DNA from: CAZAFC01 sp964484675
GTDB lineage: Bacteria; Patescibacteriota; Saccharimonadia; Saccharimonadales; UBA4665
Assembly (NCBI GenBank): GCA_964484675.1
Contig: CAZAFC010000004.1
Span: forward strand, 46,468 to 110,467
Reading direction: 5' to 3'
Length of the DNA: 64,000 nucleotides
This document shows, piece by piece, positions 33,500-42,338 of this stretch. Both the position numbers and the translations under genes were made by a program. Position 1 is the first letter of the stretch; each line of letters starts with the position of its first letter. The notes below the pieces were generated by a model. It was not told the DNA's origin and searched no databases. It was given only the letters and a program-made list of their open reading frames with translations.

Positions 33500-34099
33500 G
33501 CCTCTTACTCGCCGCGCGTCATCGAGCTGGTTCGGGACAAGTACTACGGTCTGGACAACGTCCGGATCGCACGACCACAAGCAGCCGCCCGCAGTACGCC
33601 AGTGGACTTCGCATCGGAAGACGCCGGCGAATACATCGCCATCGGCAACGACATCTACCCGCGCGAGAGCGTGGCCAACTTGGTCGGCGTGTGGCACGAT
33701 CTGCTCTTGGGCACCACGGCTATTCCGGTGGTCGTCGAGAGCCCCTTCAGCCAGAAGAAGCAGAGCGTCGCCAGTAGACTGGCCATGATGCTGCTTCCGG
33801 CTGCGTTCGTGGTCCTGTACGCTATCGCTCAGCACGTCTCCGGCCCTTGGCTTGCGAGCCTTGAGAAGCGCGCTGGCGTGACTGGAACGTTCAGTCTCGC
33901 CTGGCGAACGCTGCTGGTCGAGATGGGCCTCATCAGCTTCATTGCGTTGGTCTGCTGCGCGACTACGGTCACGCTCCTCAGCAAGTCGTCAGACGACTCC
34001 ATCGAGTCTTCCGCATGGGCATGGCTCGTGAGCTTCGCCGCGTTCTTGATGATCTGCGGCGGAATCGAACTGACATTCTTGCTTGACGCGGCCAAGTAG
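33500..34099 (+). pseudogene. cassette membrane protein, 5' end missing or broken
   Basis: The frame after a TAG at 33497-33499 encodes a coherent protein from SPRVIELVRDKYYGLDNVRI onward. There is an intervening soluble domain (YIAIGNDIYPRESVANLVGV), then two C-terminal helices (MMLLPAAFVVLYAIAQHV; LLVEMGLISFIALVCCA) and a third at the end. No ATG, GTG or TTG with a ribosome site lies before the conserved-looking start; GTG 33602 would cut into the domain. Either the N-terminus was lost, or a frameshift lies between 33480 and 33500. Function unknown. Confidence 0.55.
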
Positions 34100-34121
34100 C
34101 ACGGATGAGCCCCGCCCGCTA

Positions 34122-34178
34122 GAGGTGAGGTGGCCGCCACACGCGCGTTCCTGCGTAACGGCCACCTCACTCCGCCTC
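34122..34178 (+). terminator. hairpin at right border of cassette
   Basis: A 12-bp perfect stem (GTGAGGTGGCCG 34125-34136 with 34159-34170), extended by GAG/CTC with a 4-nt bulge. Confidence 0.65.
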
Positions 34179-34277
34179 AGCCAGCTCCTTTTCAAAGATT
34201 CACCCCTCGTACGAGGCATCCGCCGGATGCTTGCTACAAGCGGTGCATCATGTGGCGCGAAAGTTGCGGGAGAATGG

Positions 34278-34283
34278 TACAAT
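34278..34283 (+). promoter_or_regulatory. -10 box of leaderless leader peptide
   Basis: TACAAT, exactly 6 nt before ATG 34290. Confidence 0.55.
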
Positions 34284-34289
34284 GGCGGT

Positions 34290-34331
34290 ATGATTTTGCG
34301 GGCACTTTCTTTCGGAATTTTCGGCGCATGA
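34290..34331 (+). CDS. 13-residue leaderless leader peptide
   Basis: ATG 34290 sits 6 nt after TACAAT, the standard leaderless spacing of this genome, but opens only a 13-codon frame (MILRALSFGIFGA). Its stop TGA overlaps the ATG of the next gene (ATGA at 34328-34331). Translation of the nuclease would therefore depend on coupling from this peptide. A simple frameshift in an ancestral longer N-terminus is the alternative. Confidence 0.5.
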   Translation: MILRALSFGIFGA

Positions 34332-34993
34332 ACCGTCAACACGGCCAGAACCATTCCAATAATTATCGCGGTGGAAATCGCGGACGGCGCCAAACGAACT
34401 ACCGGGGCCCGCGGCACAGCAATCACCAGCGGCGCAAGCGCCAGGCCAGTGCGGCCGAAGCATACTTCACCATTATCGTGCTGGGCATTGGCGCCGCGCT
34501 TGCTCTGGCGAGCCGTGTGTCGAGCGGCGCACTCGCAGGAGTGCTCGTGGCCGTGCTGCTTTTGATCGCAGTTGGTGCGGCCGCGTGGTTTTGGCGAGCG
34601 TTCTGGCGCGGGCAGCGATTTCGCGCCATGCGCATTGCCGGCGTGGACAAAATGGACGGCTTTGTGTTCGAGAAATACGTGGCCGAATTGCTCAAGCATC
34701 AAGGTTTTCAGCATGTGCAGCTTACCGAAAAATACGATCTCGGCATTGATGCGATTGCCGAACGCGACGGCGAACGCTGGGGCATTCAGATCAAGCGCAA
34801 CCGCGACAAAACCAAGGCGCTCTCGGTACGCCAAGCCGTGACGGCACTCAATCATTACCGCTGCACGCGCGCCATGGTCGTGAGCAACAACTATTTCACC
34901 GGCTCAGCCAAGCAGCTCGCCACCAGCAATCGCTGCGTGCTTATCGACCGCGACATACTGAGCGAGTGGATTCTGGCCTACCAGCGTCGCTAA
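34328..34993 (+). CDS. membrane-anchored Mrr-like restriction endonuclease-fold protein
   Basis: 221 residues. A basic, glycine/asparagine-rich start is followed by two helices (AYFTIIVLGIGAALALAS; LAGVLVAVLLLIAVGAAAWF) and an Mrr_cat-type PD-(D/E)xK domain: FEKYVAELLKHQGF, LGIDAIAERDGERWGIQIKR (catalytic D...QxK), and a C-terminal VLIDRDILSEWI. Such proteins cut DNA or process it at the membrane; the target is unknown. There is no methylase nearby. The start is coupled to the leader peptide at 34290. Confidence 0.8.
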   Translation: MNRQHGQNHSNNYRGGNRGRRQTNYRGPRHSNHQRRKRQASAAEAYFTIIVLGIGAALALASRVSSGALAGVLVAVLLLIAVGAAAWFWRAFWRGQRFRAMRIAGVDKMDGFVFEKYVAELLKHQGFQHVQLTEKYDLGIDAIAERDGERWGIQIKRNRDKTKALSVRQAVTALNHYRCTRAMVVSNNYFTGSAKQLATSNRCVLIDRDILSEWILAYQRR

Positions 34994-35086
34994 TGGCGCG
35001 CATCAAGTGCAAAGTGAGCCGCACACTGGGCGAAGCCAGCGCTGTATTGGTTTTTTTGATACATAAGAAACAAGGGTGAAATGATC

Positions 35087-35133
35087 GGCCCGCGAACTGT
35101 GTGCGCAAAAAGCGCATTGGCAGTTCGCGGGCC
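35087..35133 (-). terminator. cassette hairpin after the lipoprotein gene
   Basis: A perfect 13-bp stem (GGCCCGCGAACTG with CAGTTCGCGGGCC) plus an inner TGCGC/GCGCA stem. Confidence 0.75.
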
Positions 35134-35198
35134 AGCGCTGGCCACAGCTCCGAGCGATCACTGCAAGCAATCGCCAAGGCGGCGGCCAAGCTCTCGTG

Positions 35199-35768
35199 CT
35201 AGTCGGCGGCGTCGATCACGTCGCACGGCTTGAGCCGCGGGTCGAGATCCGGCGTATCCGTCGAACCCAGGCTTGCGTTGGGGTCGTTCAGCATGACCGA
35301 GGCCGGAATGTAGTCTTTCCGCCAGGTGCCGGTGCCGAGGTTGGACGGCACGTCGTTGCGCGAATCGTCCGCCAGCCGGTACAGGGCCTTGATGCTGTTG
35401 GACCCGCCCGAGATGTTCGGCGTGTAGCAGGTCACGGCGACCGCGCGGCCGAATGGAATCCTGCTGACGCTTGCGTTGGTGATCGCGCCGAGCTGCGGGC
35501 CTGAATAGACCTGCGCGCCCGAGTGGTTGTCGACGTACTCGACCACGGGCGTGCCCGGCGTGGTGGGCGTCGTTGCCGGCGGCGCGGGATTCGAGGCCAC
35601 CTGCAAGCCGCCGGTCGCACCCGAAACGGTGACCGTGACACTCCCCGGCGCCACGTTGCCCGCACCGTTGCCGCTGTCCATTGAAGCAGCTGGCGTGGTC
35701 GTAGAGCCGCAAGCCGCCATGACGAACATCGCTAGCGCTCCTGCCGCCGTACCAAAGATGCGTCGCAT
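35199..35768 (-). CDS. small lipoprotein, unknown
   Basis: 189 residues. Signal peptide with lipobox: RRIFGTAAGALAMFVMAACG, cleavage before Cys about 20. A Thr/Pro-rich linker is followed by a domain with two cysteines (AVAVTCYTPN, LKPCDVID). ATG 35768 has GAGAGGAG upstream. Surface or membrane anchored; function unknown. Confidence 0.75.
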   Translation of the reverse strand: MRRIFGTAAGALAMFVMAACGSTTTPAASMDSGNGAGNVAPGSVTVTVSGATGGLQVASNPAPPATTPTTPGTPVVEYVDNHSGAQVYSGPQLGAITNASVSRIPFGRAVAVTCYTPNISGGSNSIKALYRLADDSRNDVPSNLGTGTWRKDYIPASVMLNDPNASLGSTDTPDLDPRLKPCDVIDAAD

Positions 35769-35927
35769 CCAGGCACTCCTCTCAAAAGGCTCAATCTGCA
35801 TGCCGGATGACACGAGACACCTTACTATATCACATCGATGCCTTTATGCAATTTCCACAGCCCGCTTGAGCCTCGCAATAGGCCTATCGACCGGAAGGCG
35901 AGCCTTGCTGCACTTCGGCCGATGTCG

Positions 35928-35933
35928 TATGCT
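35928..35933 (+). promoter_or_regulatory. -10 box of leaderless 7TM gene
   Basis: TATGCT, exactly 6 nt before ATG 35940. Confidence 0.5.
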
Positions 35934-35939
35934 AAGCAT

Positions 35940-36683
35940 ATGCGTCGGCGCACCACGACTTTTTACTGTTTTTCGCCACCGGTCATGCTGGCCACCTTTT
36001 GCATCGAAACGACGCTCATGGTCTACACGCTCATCCGCTACAAAATGACCGCCCTGACACGTTTGAGCGCCGCCGTCCTCGGCCTGCTCGCGCTGTTTCA
36101 ATTGAGCGAATTCACCGTTTGCGGCGCCACCCATTGGTCGGCTGCGACGTGGTCGCGCGTGGGATACGTGGCCATCACACTCTTGCCAGCGGTAGCGCTG
36201 CACCTCATTCGTGTCATGAGCGGCGGGCGTTTGCCTCGCTGGCTTGTGAGCGGCGGCTATCTGGCCGCGGGAGCGTTCTCGCTCATCTTCGGCTTCAGCG
36301 GCGCGGCGTTTCAGAGTCATGTATGCGCCGGCAATTACGCCATTTTTCAGTTAAGAAATGGCTACGGCGGCGCGTTCTTCGGGTATTACTACGCAATGTT
36401 GTTGCTTGGCATCGGGCTGGCCTTGCTCCTGAGCATCACCGCTCAGCCCAACATCCGCCGCGCGCTTGTGTATCAAGTGTTCGGCTACCTCAGTTTTCTG
36501 CTGCCCACCGGCATCGTCAATGCCATCAATCCGCAAACGATTGCCGGGATTCCCAGCGTGATGTGCGGCTTCGCGGTGACGTACGCGATTGTGCTGAGCT
36601 TTGGGATTTTGCCCCTGGCCACAAGCTCACCGCGCGCTCATGCCGTCAGCAAACGCAAGCCCAAAAGCAATCGCCACCGATAA
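35940..36683 (+). CDS. seven-helix membrane protein (sensor-like)
   Basis: 247 residues with about seven helices (VMLATFCIETTLMVYTLIRY; GYLAAGAFSLIFGFSGAAF; YYYAMLLLGIGLALLLS) and a short basic cytoplasmic tail. It resembles the N-terminal 7TM sensor domain of some histidine kinases, but no kinase is attached. Unknown function. Its start is fixed by the leaderless promoter. Confidence 0.7.
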   Translation: MRRRTTTFYCFSPPVMLATFCIETTLMVYTLIRYKMTALTRLSAAVLGLLALFQLSEFTVCGATHWSAATWSRVGYVAITLLPAVALHLIRVMSGGRLPRWLVSGGYLAAGAFSLIFGFSGAAFQSHVCAGNYAIFQLRNGYGGAFFGYYYAMLLLGIGLALLLSITAQPNIRRALVYQVFGYLSFLLPTGIVNAINPQTIAGIPSVMCGFAVTYAIVLSFGILPLATSSPRAHAVSKRKPKSNRHR

Positions 36684-36792
36684 AGTTCCTTCGGCTTTTT
36701 CGGGAGCGATTACCAGGGCGATTTGGGTTTTCAGCTTCGTGAAAGGCGCTGCATGCTCATTGCGTCGCGGAGAACTTGAGCTATGTCGGCCA

Positions 36793-37506
36793 TTACTTTG
36801 ACTTATCAGGCGAAGATTTCTCTGACGAGCCAGCTGCGCCATTGCTCAGCGAGCCATCTTGCAAGGTAAATGTGATGTCTGTTTTGCCGGCAATCTCGAG
36901 GTCGTGTGTCACGGCCAAAATAGTCGTGTTTTCGGTTTTGGCGAGCTGATGCAGCAGATCGAAGATCATCTTGCCGGTCTGGCTGTCGAGATTGCCGGTC
37001 GGCTCGTCGGCCAAGATAAGTTTCGGCTTATTGGCGAGCGCCCGCGCAATCGCCACGCGCTGCTGCTGGCCACCACTCAGCCGCCCCGGCTTGCGCAACT
37101 GTTGATCGCTCTCGAGCCCGACCGACGCCAGCAATTCCTGGGCCCGCTCAAGGCGCTGCTTTTTCGGCACGCCCGCAAATTCCATCGGCAGCATCACATT
37201 CTCGAGCGCCGACAAATTCGGCACGAGATTGTATGCCTGAAACACAAAGCCGATCTTCTGCCCACGGTACCGCACCAGCGCCCGCGCGCCAAGCTTGGTC
37301 ACATCTTGGCCATCAACTTCGACGCTCCCGCTCGTAGGCTTGTCGAGCGCGCCCAAAATGCTCAGCAACGTCGATTTTCCCGAGCCGCTCCGGCCCACAA
37401 TAGAGGCAAATTGCCCCTGCGGCACACTGAACGTCACCTTGTCGAGCGCCTGCACTTGGCTGTCGCCGCTCGAAAATGTTTTTGCAATATCCGTAACTTT
37501 TAACAT
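36793..37506 (-). CDS. ABC transporter ATPase, MacB/LolD type
   Basis: 237 residues. Walker A GRSGSGKSTL, Q-loop FQAYNLVPNLSALENVMLP, signature LSGGQQQRVAIARAL, Walker B ILADEPTGNLD. The start overlaps the permease stop (TAATG at 37504-37508 read on the minus strand). With the FtsX-like permease it forms a mechanotransmission or efflux complex rather than an importer. Confidence 0.93.
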   Translation of the reverse strand: MLKVTDIAKTFSSGDSQVQALDKVTFSVPQGQFASIVGRSGSGKSTLLSILGALDKPTSGSVEVDGQDVTKLGARALVRYRGQKIGFVFQAYNLVPNLSALENVMLPMEFAGVPKKQRLERAQELLASVGLESDQQLRKPGRLSGGQQQRVAIARALANKPKLILADEPTGNLDSQTGKMIFDLLHQLAKTENTTILAVTHDLEIAGKTDITFTLQDGSLSNGAAGSSEKSSPDKSK

Positions 37507-38954
37507 TATTCTGTCCTCATTACTTCTGCCGGCCGAACTTTGGAGATGAAGTACGACGCGATCGCGCTGCCGATAATAGCGATCAAAATTGCCACGCCCA
37601 AGCCGTACACAATGATGCTCCAGCCGATGTTGGCGGTGATGTTGGTGACGCTGTTGTGCAAGCCGGTGAACGTACCGCGGCCAGCGCGGAAATGCGCGCC
37701 GCCCAAGCCGCCGCCGCCAAATGCACCCCGGCCCATTGCCACCATGCCGCCCGAGCTGGTTGCGGCCGAGCTCGACACGCTGTTGTTGACGAGCGTTTTG
37801 GTGATCGGGTTGCCCGCCACCACACCGAAGGCGATGCCGATCACCGCGCCGAGCAGCGTCAGAGTGACCGCTTCGGCCATGAACTGGAACATCACGGTAG
37901 TGTTGCTGGCGCCGATCGCCTTGAGCACACCGATTTCGCGCCGGCGCTCGCGCACAATCATGATCATCGTCAGCAAAATGATCGCCGCACCGGCCGCCAC
38001 CGCACCAATCAAGCTGTAGAGCGAAATCGTCTGGATGTTTTGGAGCGGTGCGATTGCCGTTTGCGCTTCTTGCGACGCGTTGGTTACGTCTGCCGCCGAG
38101 CCAAGCGATTTTTCCACCGCCGAAGTCACGCCATTCACATTGCTCACCGAGTCCACATAGAGCGTGGCGCTCGTGATGTCGCCAGTCTGGCCAGAGAGTT
38201 TCTGCACGGTCGCCAGCGGCATAATAAGCTGATTGTTTGAGAACGTATTCCCGGCGTCAAAGATTCCGGACACCGTGATTGTCGTGCCGTACGCTGTGAA
38301 CGTCGAGCCGACCGAAAGGTTGTTTTTGCTCGCCAGCGATGCGCCGACCAGCGCCACGTTGTCGGTGCTGGTACCCGCAAACACCGCGCCGCTTGTGAGC
38401 TTGAACGTGCCACCGCCAGTGGTATTACTAAGCGAAGTGGGCGTTGTCGTGCCAATCACCGTCACCGGCGGCGTAAAGCTCGTGCGGAACGACGGCGTGT
38501 CGCCCGAACCGGTCGAGTCCGCGCCGCCCATGGTGCTCATGTCGCCGCCAAATCCCGAGCCGCCTTCCGGCGTAAATGTCTGGCCACTGTTGTCCGCAAA
38601 TCGCCGGCCGAGCGCGCCAGCGTCGACCGCCGATTGCAGCGACGTGTTGCCACTCGTCAGCCGATCGCTCAGCGATTCATCGACACTCGTCACGTGCGCC
38701 AACATTTTGAGCCCGTCGATTTGCGCCGAAGTCAGCGGCGAGCCGCCGCCCTCAAATCCGCGCACGCCAGCCGGCGACACGCTCACGGTGTTGCCTACCG
38801 AACTTTTTACCGACGCGATTTTCTGCGTCACCGCTTGCCGCGCCACCAACATTGCCAGGCTGAGGCCGATGCTCAGCCCCAAAATAGCGACGATCGAAAA
38901 GGTGCGCACGGCGTTCCGAAACGCGTTGCGAACACCTCGAGCCACTGTATTCAT
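37506..38954 (-). CDS. MacB/FtsX-type ABC permease
   Basis: 482 residues: one N-terminal helix (FSIVAILGLSIGLSLAMLVA), an extracytoplasmic domain of about 250 residues rich in Gly/Ser/Thr, then three C-terminal helices with the FtsX segment ERRREIGVLKAIGASNTTVM. This is the MacB topology. Substrate unknown. AAGGAA precedes ATG 38954. Confidence 0.92.
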   Translation of the reverse strand: MNTVARGVRNAFRNAVRTFSIVAILGLSIGLSLAMLVARQAVTQKIASVKSSVGNTVSVSPAGVRGFEGGGSPLTSAQIDGLKMLAHVTSVDESLSDRLTSGNTSLQSAVDAGALGRRFADNSGQTFTPEGGSGFGGDMSTMGGADSTGSGDTPSFRTSFTPPVTVIGTTTPTSLSNTTGGGTFKLTSGAVFAGTSTDNVALVGASLASKNNLSVGSTFTAYGTTITVSGIFDAGNTFSNNQLIMPLATVQKLSGQTGDITSATLYVDSVSNVNGVTSAVEKSLGSAADVTNASQEAQTAIAPLQNIQTISLYSLIGAVAAGAAIILLTMIMIVRERRREIGVLKAIGASNTTVMFQFMAEAVTLTLLGAVIGIAFGVVAGNPITKTLVNNSVSSSAATSSGGMVAMGRGAFGGGGLGGAHFRAGRGTFTGLHNSVTNITANIGWSIIVYGLGVAILIAIIGSAIASYFISKVRPAEVMRTE

Positions 38955-39032
38955 GAGAATTCCTTGTTTACCACCCCAGCATACGCCGCGAAGGTGAACA
39001 TTGGCTGGACATCGGCGCAGTGGACGAAAAAC

Positions 39033-40256
39033 CTAGTTTCCGGCTGTTGAGCTTGAGCTGGCCGTGCCGGCGGTAGCTTCGGCCGAAACCAGCTGCTGCA
39101 CGAACGCCTGAATCGCCGAATAATCGTCCGGACCGGCCTTGGGCACGAGCACCGATTGGCCATAGCTGTTCGTCTCGCTTGTCAGATAATTCGTGCCGTT
39201 CGGCATTGTGAGCGCCTCAGACGTCAGCTTGCTGCTCGGAATCTTCTTGAGAATCGTCACCAGCCGGCGCACTTCGTTCAGCTTGAAGTCAGTCTTGACG
39301 TTATTGCCGAGCGAATCAAACAGATTGCCCACCGTGATCGGATTGCTGAGCACGCCCAGGCTGCTCGCCTTGTCCTTGAGCGCGAGCAGCAGCAAACGCT
39401 GATTGGCGGTACGCTCAAAATCGCTGGCCGCAAAGCCGTACGAGCCGTAATGATCGCCGCGCGCGCGGGCCAGCCCAAGCGCCTGCACGCCGTTAAGCGT
39501 GTGCTCGCCATTACTCAAGCGCACGAGCGGCTGACGATTGTTGTCCAGATCCGGGCTCGGATCGTATAGCCCGCGCGGGTCGCTACTCTGGATGTTCACC
39601 GTTACGCCGCCGACCGCGTTCACGGCGTCACGCAGCGCGGCGTAATTCACGAGCGCATAATAATCAGAGCTCAGCCCGAAATCCTGCTCCACCACCTGCT
39701 CAAGCAAGCCCATGCCGCCCGCCGCATAGCCCGCCTGACTGAAGTGATCGCTCTCGCCATCCTCGTACGCTTCGTTGATCTTACCGTAGCCATGCCCCGG
39801 AATCTTCACGTACAAATCGCGCGGAATACTCAGCAAAAAGCCGGAATTATCTTTAGTATCGATGCTCACTACCATGATCGAATCGGTCAGGTCGGCACCG
39901 CTGTGGCCCGGATCGTCGGCCGAATTTCCAGCCAGCAAGATGTTCACCCGGCCGTTGGATTCGCCCTTGAGTTTGGCGCTCGTAAACGCACCCAGCAGGC
40001 TGCGCCATCCGAAGATTTTGCTGCTGTTGTAGACGAATTTCCAGCCAACCCAGCCGCCGGCGCACAGCAAAACCACCAAGAGGGTAATCGCAGAGCGCTT
40101 GAAAATCTTCTTCCACGAACGGCGAGATTTAGGCGGCTCAGTGGGTTCGCTTTGCCCTGCTTGCGCATACAGCGGATTGGGCAGCGTGCGATAATATTTG
40201 CCAAATGCTTCGTCACGCTCAGCGGTCGTCGGTTCGGGAGAATGTTTTTTGCGCAT
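39033..40256 (-). CDS. LytR-CpsA-Psr (LCP) family cell-wall glycopolymer transferase
   Basis: 407 residues: a cytoplasmic Pro-rich start, one helix (ITLLVVLLCAGGWVGWKFVY), then the LCP domain (NILLAGNSADDPGHSGADLT, then DSIMVVSID; FLLSIPRDLYVKIPGHGYGK, then INEAY; ARGDHYGSYGFAASDFERTA, then NQRLLL). LCP enzymes attach undecaprenyl-linked polymers to peptidoglycan. ATG 40256 is chosen; a TTG at 40274 lies closer to a TATACT box (40283-40288). Confidence 0.9.
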   Translation of the reverse strand: MRKKHSPEPTTAERDEAFGKYYRTLPNPLYAQAGQSEPTEPPKSRRSWKKIFKRSAITLLVVLLCAGGWVGWKFVYNSSKIFGWRSLLGAFTSAKLKGESNGRVNILLAGNSADDPGHSGADLTDSIMVVSIDTKDNSGFLLSIPRDLYVKIPGHGYGKINEAYEDGESDHFSQAGYAAGGMGLLEQVVEQDFGLSSDYYALVNYAALRDAVNAVGGVTVNIQSSDPRGLYDPSPDLDNNRQPLVRLSNGEHTLNGVQALGLARARGDHYGSYGFAASDFERTANQRLLLLALKDKASSLGVLSNPITVGNLFDSLGNNVKTDFKLNEVRRLVTILKKIPSSKLTSEALTMPNGTNYLTSETNSYGQSVLVPKAGPDDYSAIQAFVQQLVSAEATAGTASSSSTAGN

Positions 40257-40433
40257 TATGTTTTTCGTGTCCAATCACTCGTAGTATAGCGCAGATTTTA
40301 GCAGGCGAACATGGAAGTGAGCTGGAGCGTCGGCGCCAAACCAAGTTTGGCGAAGTTCACGGAAGTGCGGCAATCTTACAGACACTCGAACGATGAGCGG
40401 AAAATGAGGCATCGAACCGGAGATTCCGGGCGA

Positions 40434-40769
40434 CTACTGCGACGTACCGTACTTGTCGCCCCAAGCGGCCATCGCCCGCAAAATTGGCAACAAATCCTGC
40501 CCTTTTGCGGTCAGCATGTACGTCAGACGAGCCGCTTCGGCGTTGGGCGTAGGCCGCACAAGCACACCGCACTGCTCAAGCCGCACCAAGCGATCGGTGA
40601 GCGTGCGCGGATTTATGCCACCAGCGCCGTCCTGGATGCGGCAAAATCGCTGCGGCCCGTTTGCCAGCACGCGAATAATGTGGGCCGTCCATTTGTCTCC
40701 CAAAATATGCACAGCGGCCGTCACATGTGAGCAGATTATCTCTGTTGTCTGACTTTCTTCGTGTTCCAT
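40434..40769 (-). CDS. HxlR-family transcriptional regulator
   Basis: 111 residues with the HxlR winged-helix pattern (VHILGDKWTAHIIRVLANGP; RFCRIQDGAGGINPRTLTDR; LVRLEQCGVLVRPT). An N-terminal Cys (EIICSHV) is at the position where redox-sensing HxlR proteins carry one. It is divergent from an FMN reductase gene and probably controls it through the palindrome at 40791-40811, sensing electrophiles or oxidants. Confidence 0.88.
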   Translation of the reverse strand: MEHEESQTTEIICSHVTAAVHILGDKWTAHIIRVLANGPQRFCRIQDGAGGINPRTLTDRLVRLEQCGVLVRPTPNAEAARLTYMLTAKGQDLLPILRAMAAWGDKYGTSQ

Positions 40770-40790
40770 ACTTTACAAATCTTCCGCGAG

Positions 40791-40811
40791 TTACTATACT
40801 TTTTATAGTAA
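40791..40811. promoter_or_regulatory. probable HxlR operator
   Basis: An inverted repeat TTACTATA-5 nt-TATAGTAA centred in the 66-bp divergent gap. A TATACT -10 box for the reductase follows at 40816-40821. Confidence 0.6.
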
Positions 40812-40835
40812 ACAGTATACTTCGGAGGGTATAAA

Positions 40836-41408
40836 ATGGTCAATATTATGATTTTGATTGGCTCGACGCGGCCGAACCGCTTTGGGCCCAAGGTAGCTGA
40901 GTGGATGTTCGAGCAAAGCAAGCAGATTAAAGATGCGAAATTTACGCTCGTTGATGTGCAGGATCTCGCGCTACCACTGCTCGACGAGCCACAGATTCCA
41001 ATGCTGGGCAATTACCAAAACGCGCATACCAAGGCTTGGGCTAAGCTTGTGGACGCTGCCGACGGCTTCGTGTTTGTCACACCAGAGTACAACCACTCGT
41101 CGACACCAGCGCTCATCAACGCCATCGACTACCTCGCGGCTGAGTGGCGCTACAAGCCATCGGCCTCTGTAAGCTATGGCGCCGATGCCGGCGGCGCACG
41201 TGCAATTGAACACTTGCGACACATTGGCGGCAACTTGGCAATCTACGACATCGCCGAATCGGTCAGCATCTTCAATTACTGGTCGCAACTCGACGAAAAA
41301 GGCATCTTCACCCCGACACAAGATCAAAACGACCGCGCCTTCAAGTTGCTCACTAAGCTAGCTTTTTGGGCCAAAGAAATGAAGGCCAGTCGTGCAAAGC
41401 TCGGCTAA
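40836..41408 (+). CDS. NADPH-dependent FMN reductase (flavodoxin-like)
   Basis: 190 residues. FMN-binding loop IGSTRPNRFGPKVAEWM and the second phosphate/isoalloxazine segment VTPEYNHSSTPALINAID. It reduces quinones, azo compounds or FMN with NAD(P)H. A strong GGAGGG ribosome site precedes ATG 40836. Probably induced through the neighbouring HxlR protein. Confidence 0.9.
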   Translation: MVNIMILIGSTRPNRFGPKVAEWMFEQSKQIKDAKFTLVDVQDLALPLLDEPQIPMLGNYQNAHTKAWAKLVDAADGFVFVTPEYNHSSTPALINAIDYLAAEWRYKPSASVSYGADAGGARAIEHLRHIGGNLAIYDIAESVSIFNYWSQLDEKGIFTPTQDQNDRAFKLLTKLAFWAKEMKASRAKLG

Positions 41409-41575
41409 AGCAATCGCGTTAGCCAGAGCCACAAGCCGGCCGCACAGCTGTCGTTAGCGCCGTTTGAGAACAACAAACGCCGTGCAGCGAGCTAATTTCG
41501 TCGTTAAGCGAAAGCAGCGCCACAGATCCACGAGTCCGAAAAGAAAGTGCAGGCAGGAAGCTGTCGGCTTGGCGG

Positions 41576-41935
41576 TTAGCGAAATTCCATCGGCTTTGAC
41601 GGGATTGCCATCTGACGAGGCAAGCGCGGCCAAATCACGCGGCCAACAATTTGCTCACTCGCCAGCCAACCGAACATGCGGCTATCGGTGCTGTGTGCCG
41701 GATTGTCGCCCACCACGAATACCCGACCATCGCCGCGTAATCGTTCGATCCGCTTCACTTTGTCGAGACTGTCGTGGTGAATCATCACCACATCGCCCAC
41801 TCTGTTCGCCAGCACATCGCAGGCAATCACCAGCTGGCCGCTCCTCAGTGTCGGGAACATGCTGTCGCCTGTCACGCGGCGCACAATCAGTAGGCTAGGC
41901 CTTTTTCGTTTCCCAAAAAATCTTGGCAATTGCAT
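41576..41935 (-). CDS. sodX: nickel-type superoxide dismutase maturation peptidase (S26)
   Basis: 119 residues. Signal-peptidase-like serine motif RVTGDSMFPTLRSGQLV, lysine in LDKVKRIERL, and the conserved GDNPAHSTDSRMFG box. It has no N-terminal membrane helix, like SodX. It overlaps the 3' end of the nickel SOD gene by 41 bp, so it should cleave the SodN propeptide to expose the nickel-binding His. ATG 41935 is used; an upstream TTG adds one residue. Confidence 0.87.
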   Translation of the reverse strand: MQLPRFFGKRKRPSLLIVRRVTGDSMFPTLRSGQLVIACDVLANRVGDVVMIHHDSLDKVKRIERLRGDGRVFVVGDNPAHSTDSRMFGWLASEQIVGRVIWPRLPRQMAIPSKPMEFR

Positions 41936-42278
41936 CAATCTGCTCGAGTAAGGTTTCGGCCGTCGCCGGCTCGAGATGGTGTTTACACTCGCCGGCTTGC
42001 TTGGTTGCTTTCCAGAACATGGTGTGCAGCTCGGGGTATTTCTCGAGATGCTCTGGCTTAAAATAATCCGTCCACAGCACCCAGAGATGATGCTTCACAA
42101 GCTCGGCGCGCTCTTCCTTGATAAAAATCGCCCGAATCTTACCAGCCTCGTCGAGCGAGTCATATTTTTTCATAATCGCGAGCACACTTTCGGCCTCGAT
42201 GCGCGCTTGCGCCGGGTCGTACACGCCGCACGGCAAATCGCAGTGGGCATGCACCGGCTTGACAAATGATAATTTCAT
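41895..42278 (-). CDS. sodN: nickel superoxide dismutase
   Basis: 127 residues with the unmistakable nickel hook HCDLPCGVYDP at 12-22 (His12, Cys13 and Cys17 are ligands after processing) and the following QARIEAESV helix. An 11-residue propeptide (MKLSFVKPVHA) precedes the mature N-terminus. It disproportionates superoxide in the cytoplasm. AGAGGG lies 8-9 nt before ATG 42278. The maturation peptidase gene overlaps it. Confidence 0.96.
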   Translation of the reverse strand: MKLSFVKPVHAHCDLPCGVYDPAQARIEAESVLAIMKKYDSLDEAGKIRAIFIKEERAELVKHHLWVLWTDYFKPEHLEKYPELHTMFWKATKQAGECKHHLEPATAETLLEQIDAIAKIFWETKKA

Positions 42279-42338
42279 GGCAAATCCCTCTTACCTTTTC
42301 ATTATACGCGATTGAGGAGTCGAATTGAACCCCGGAGC

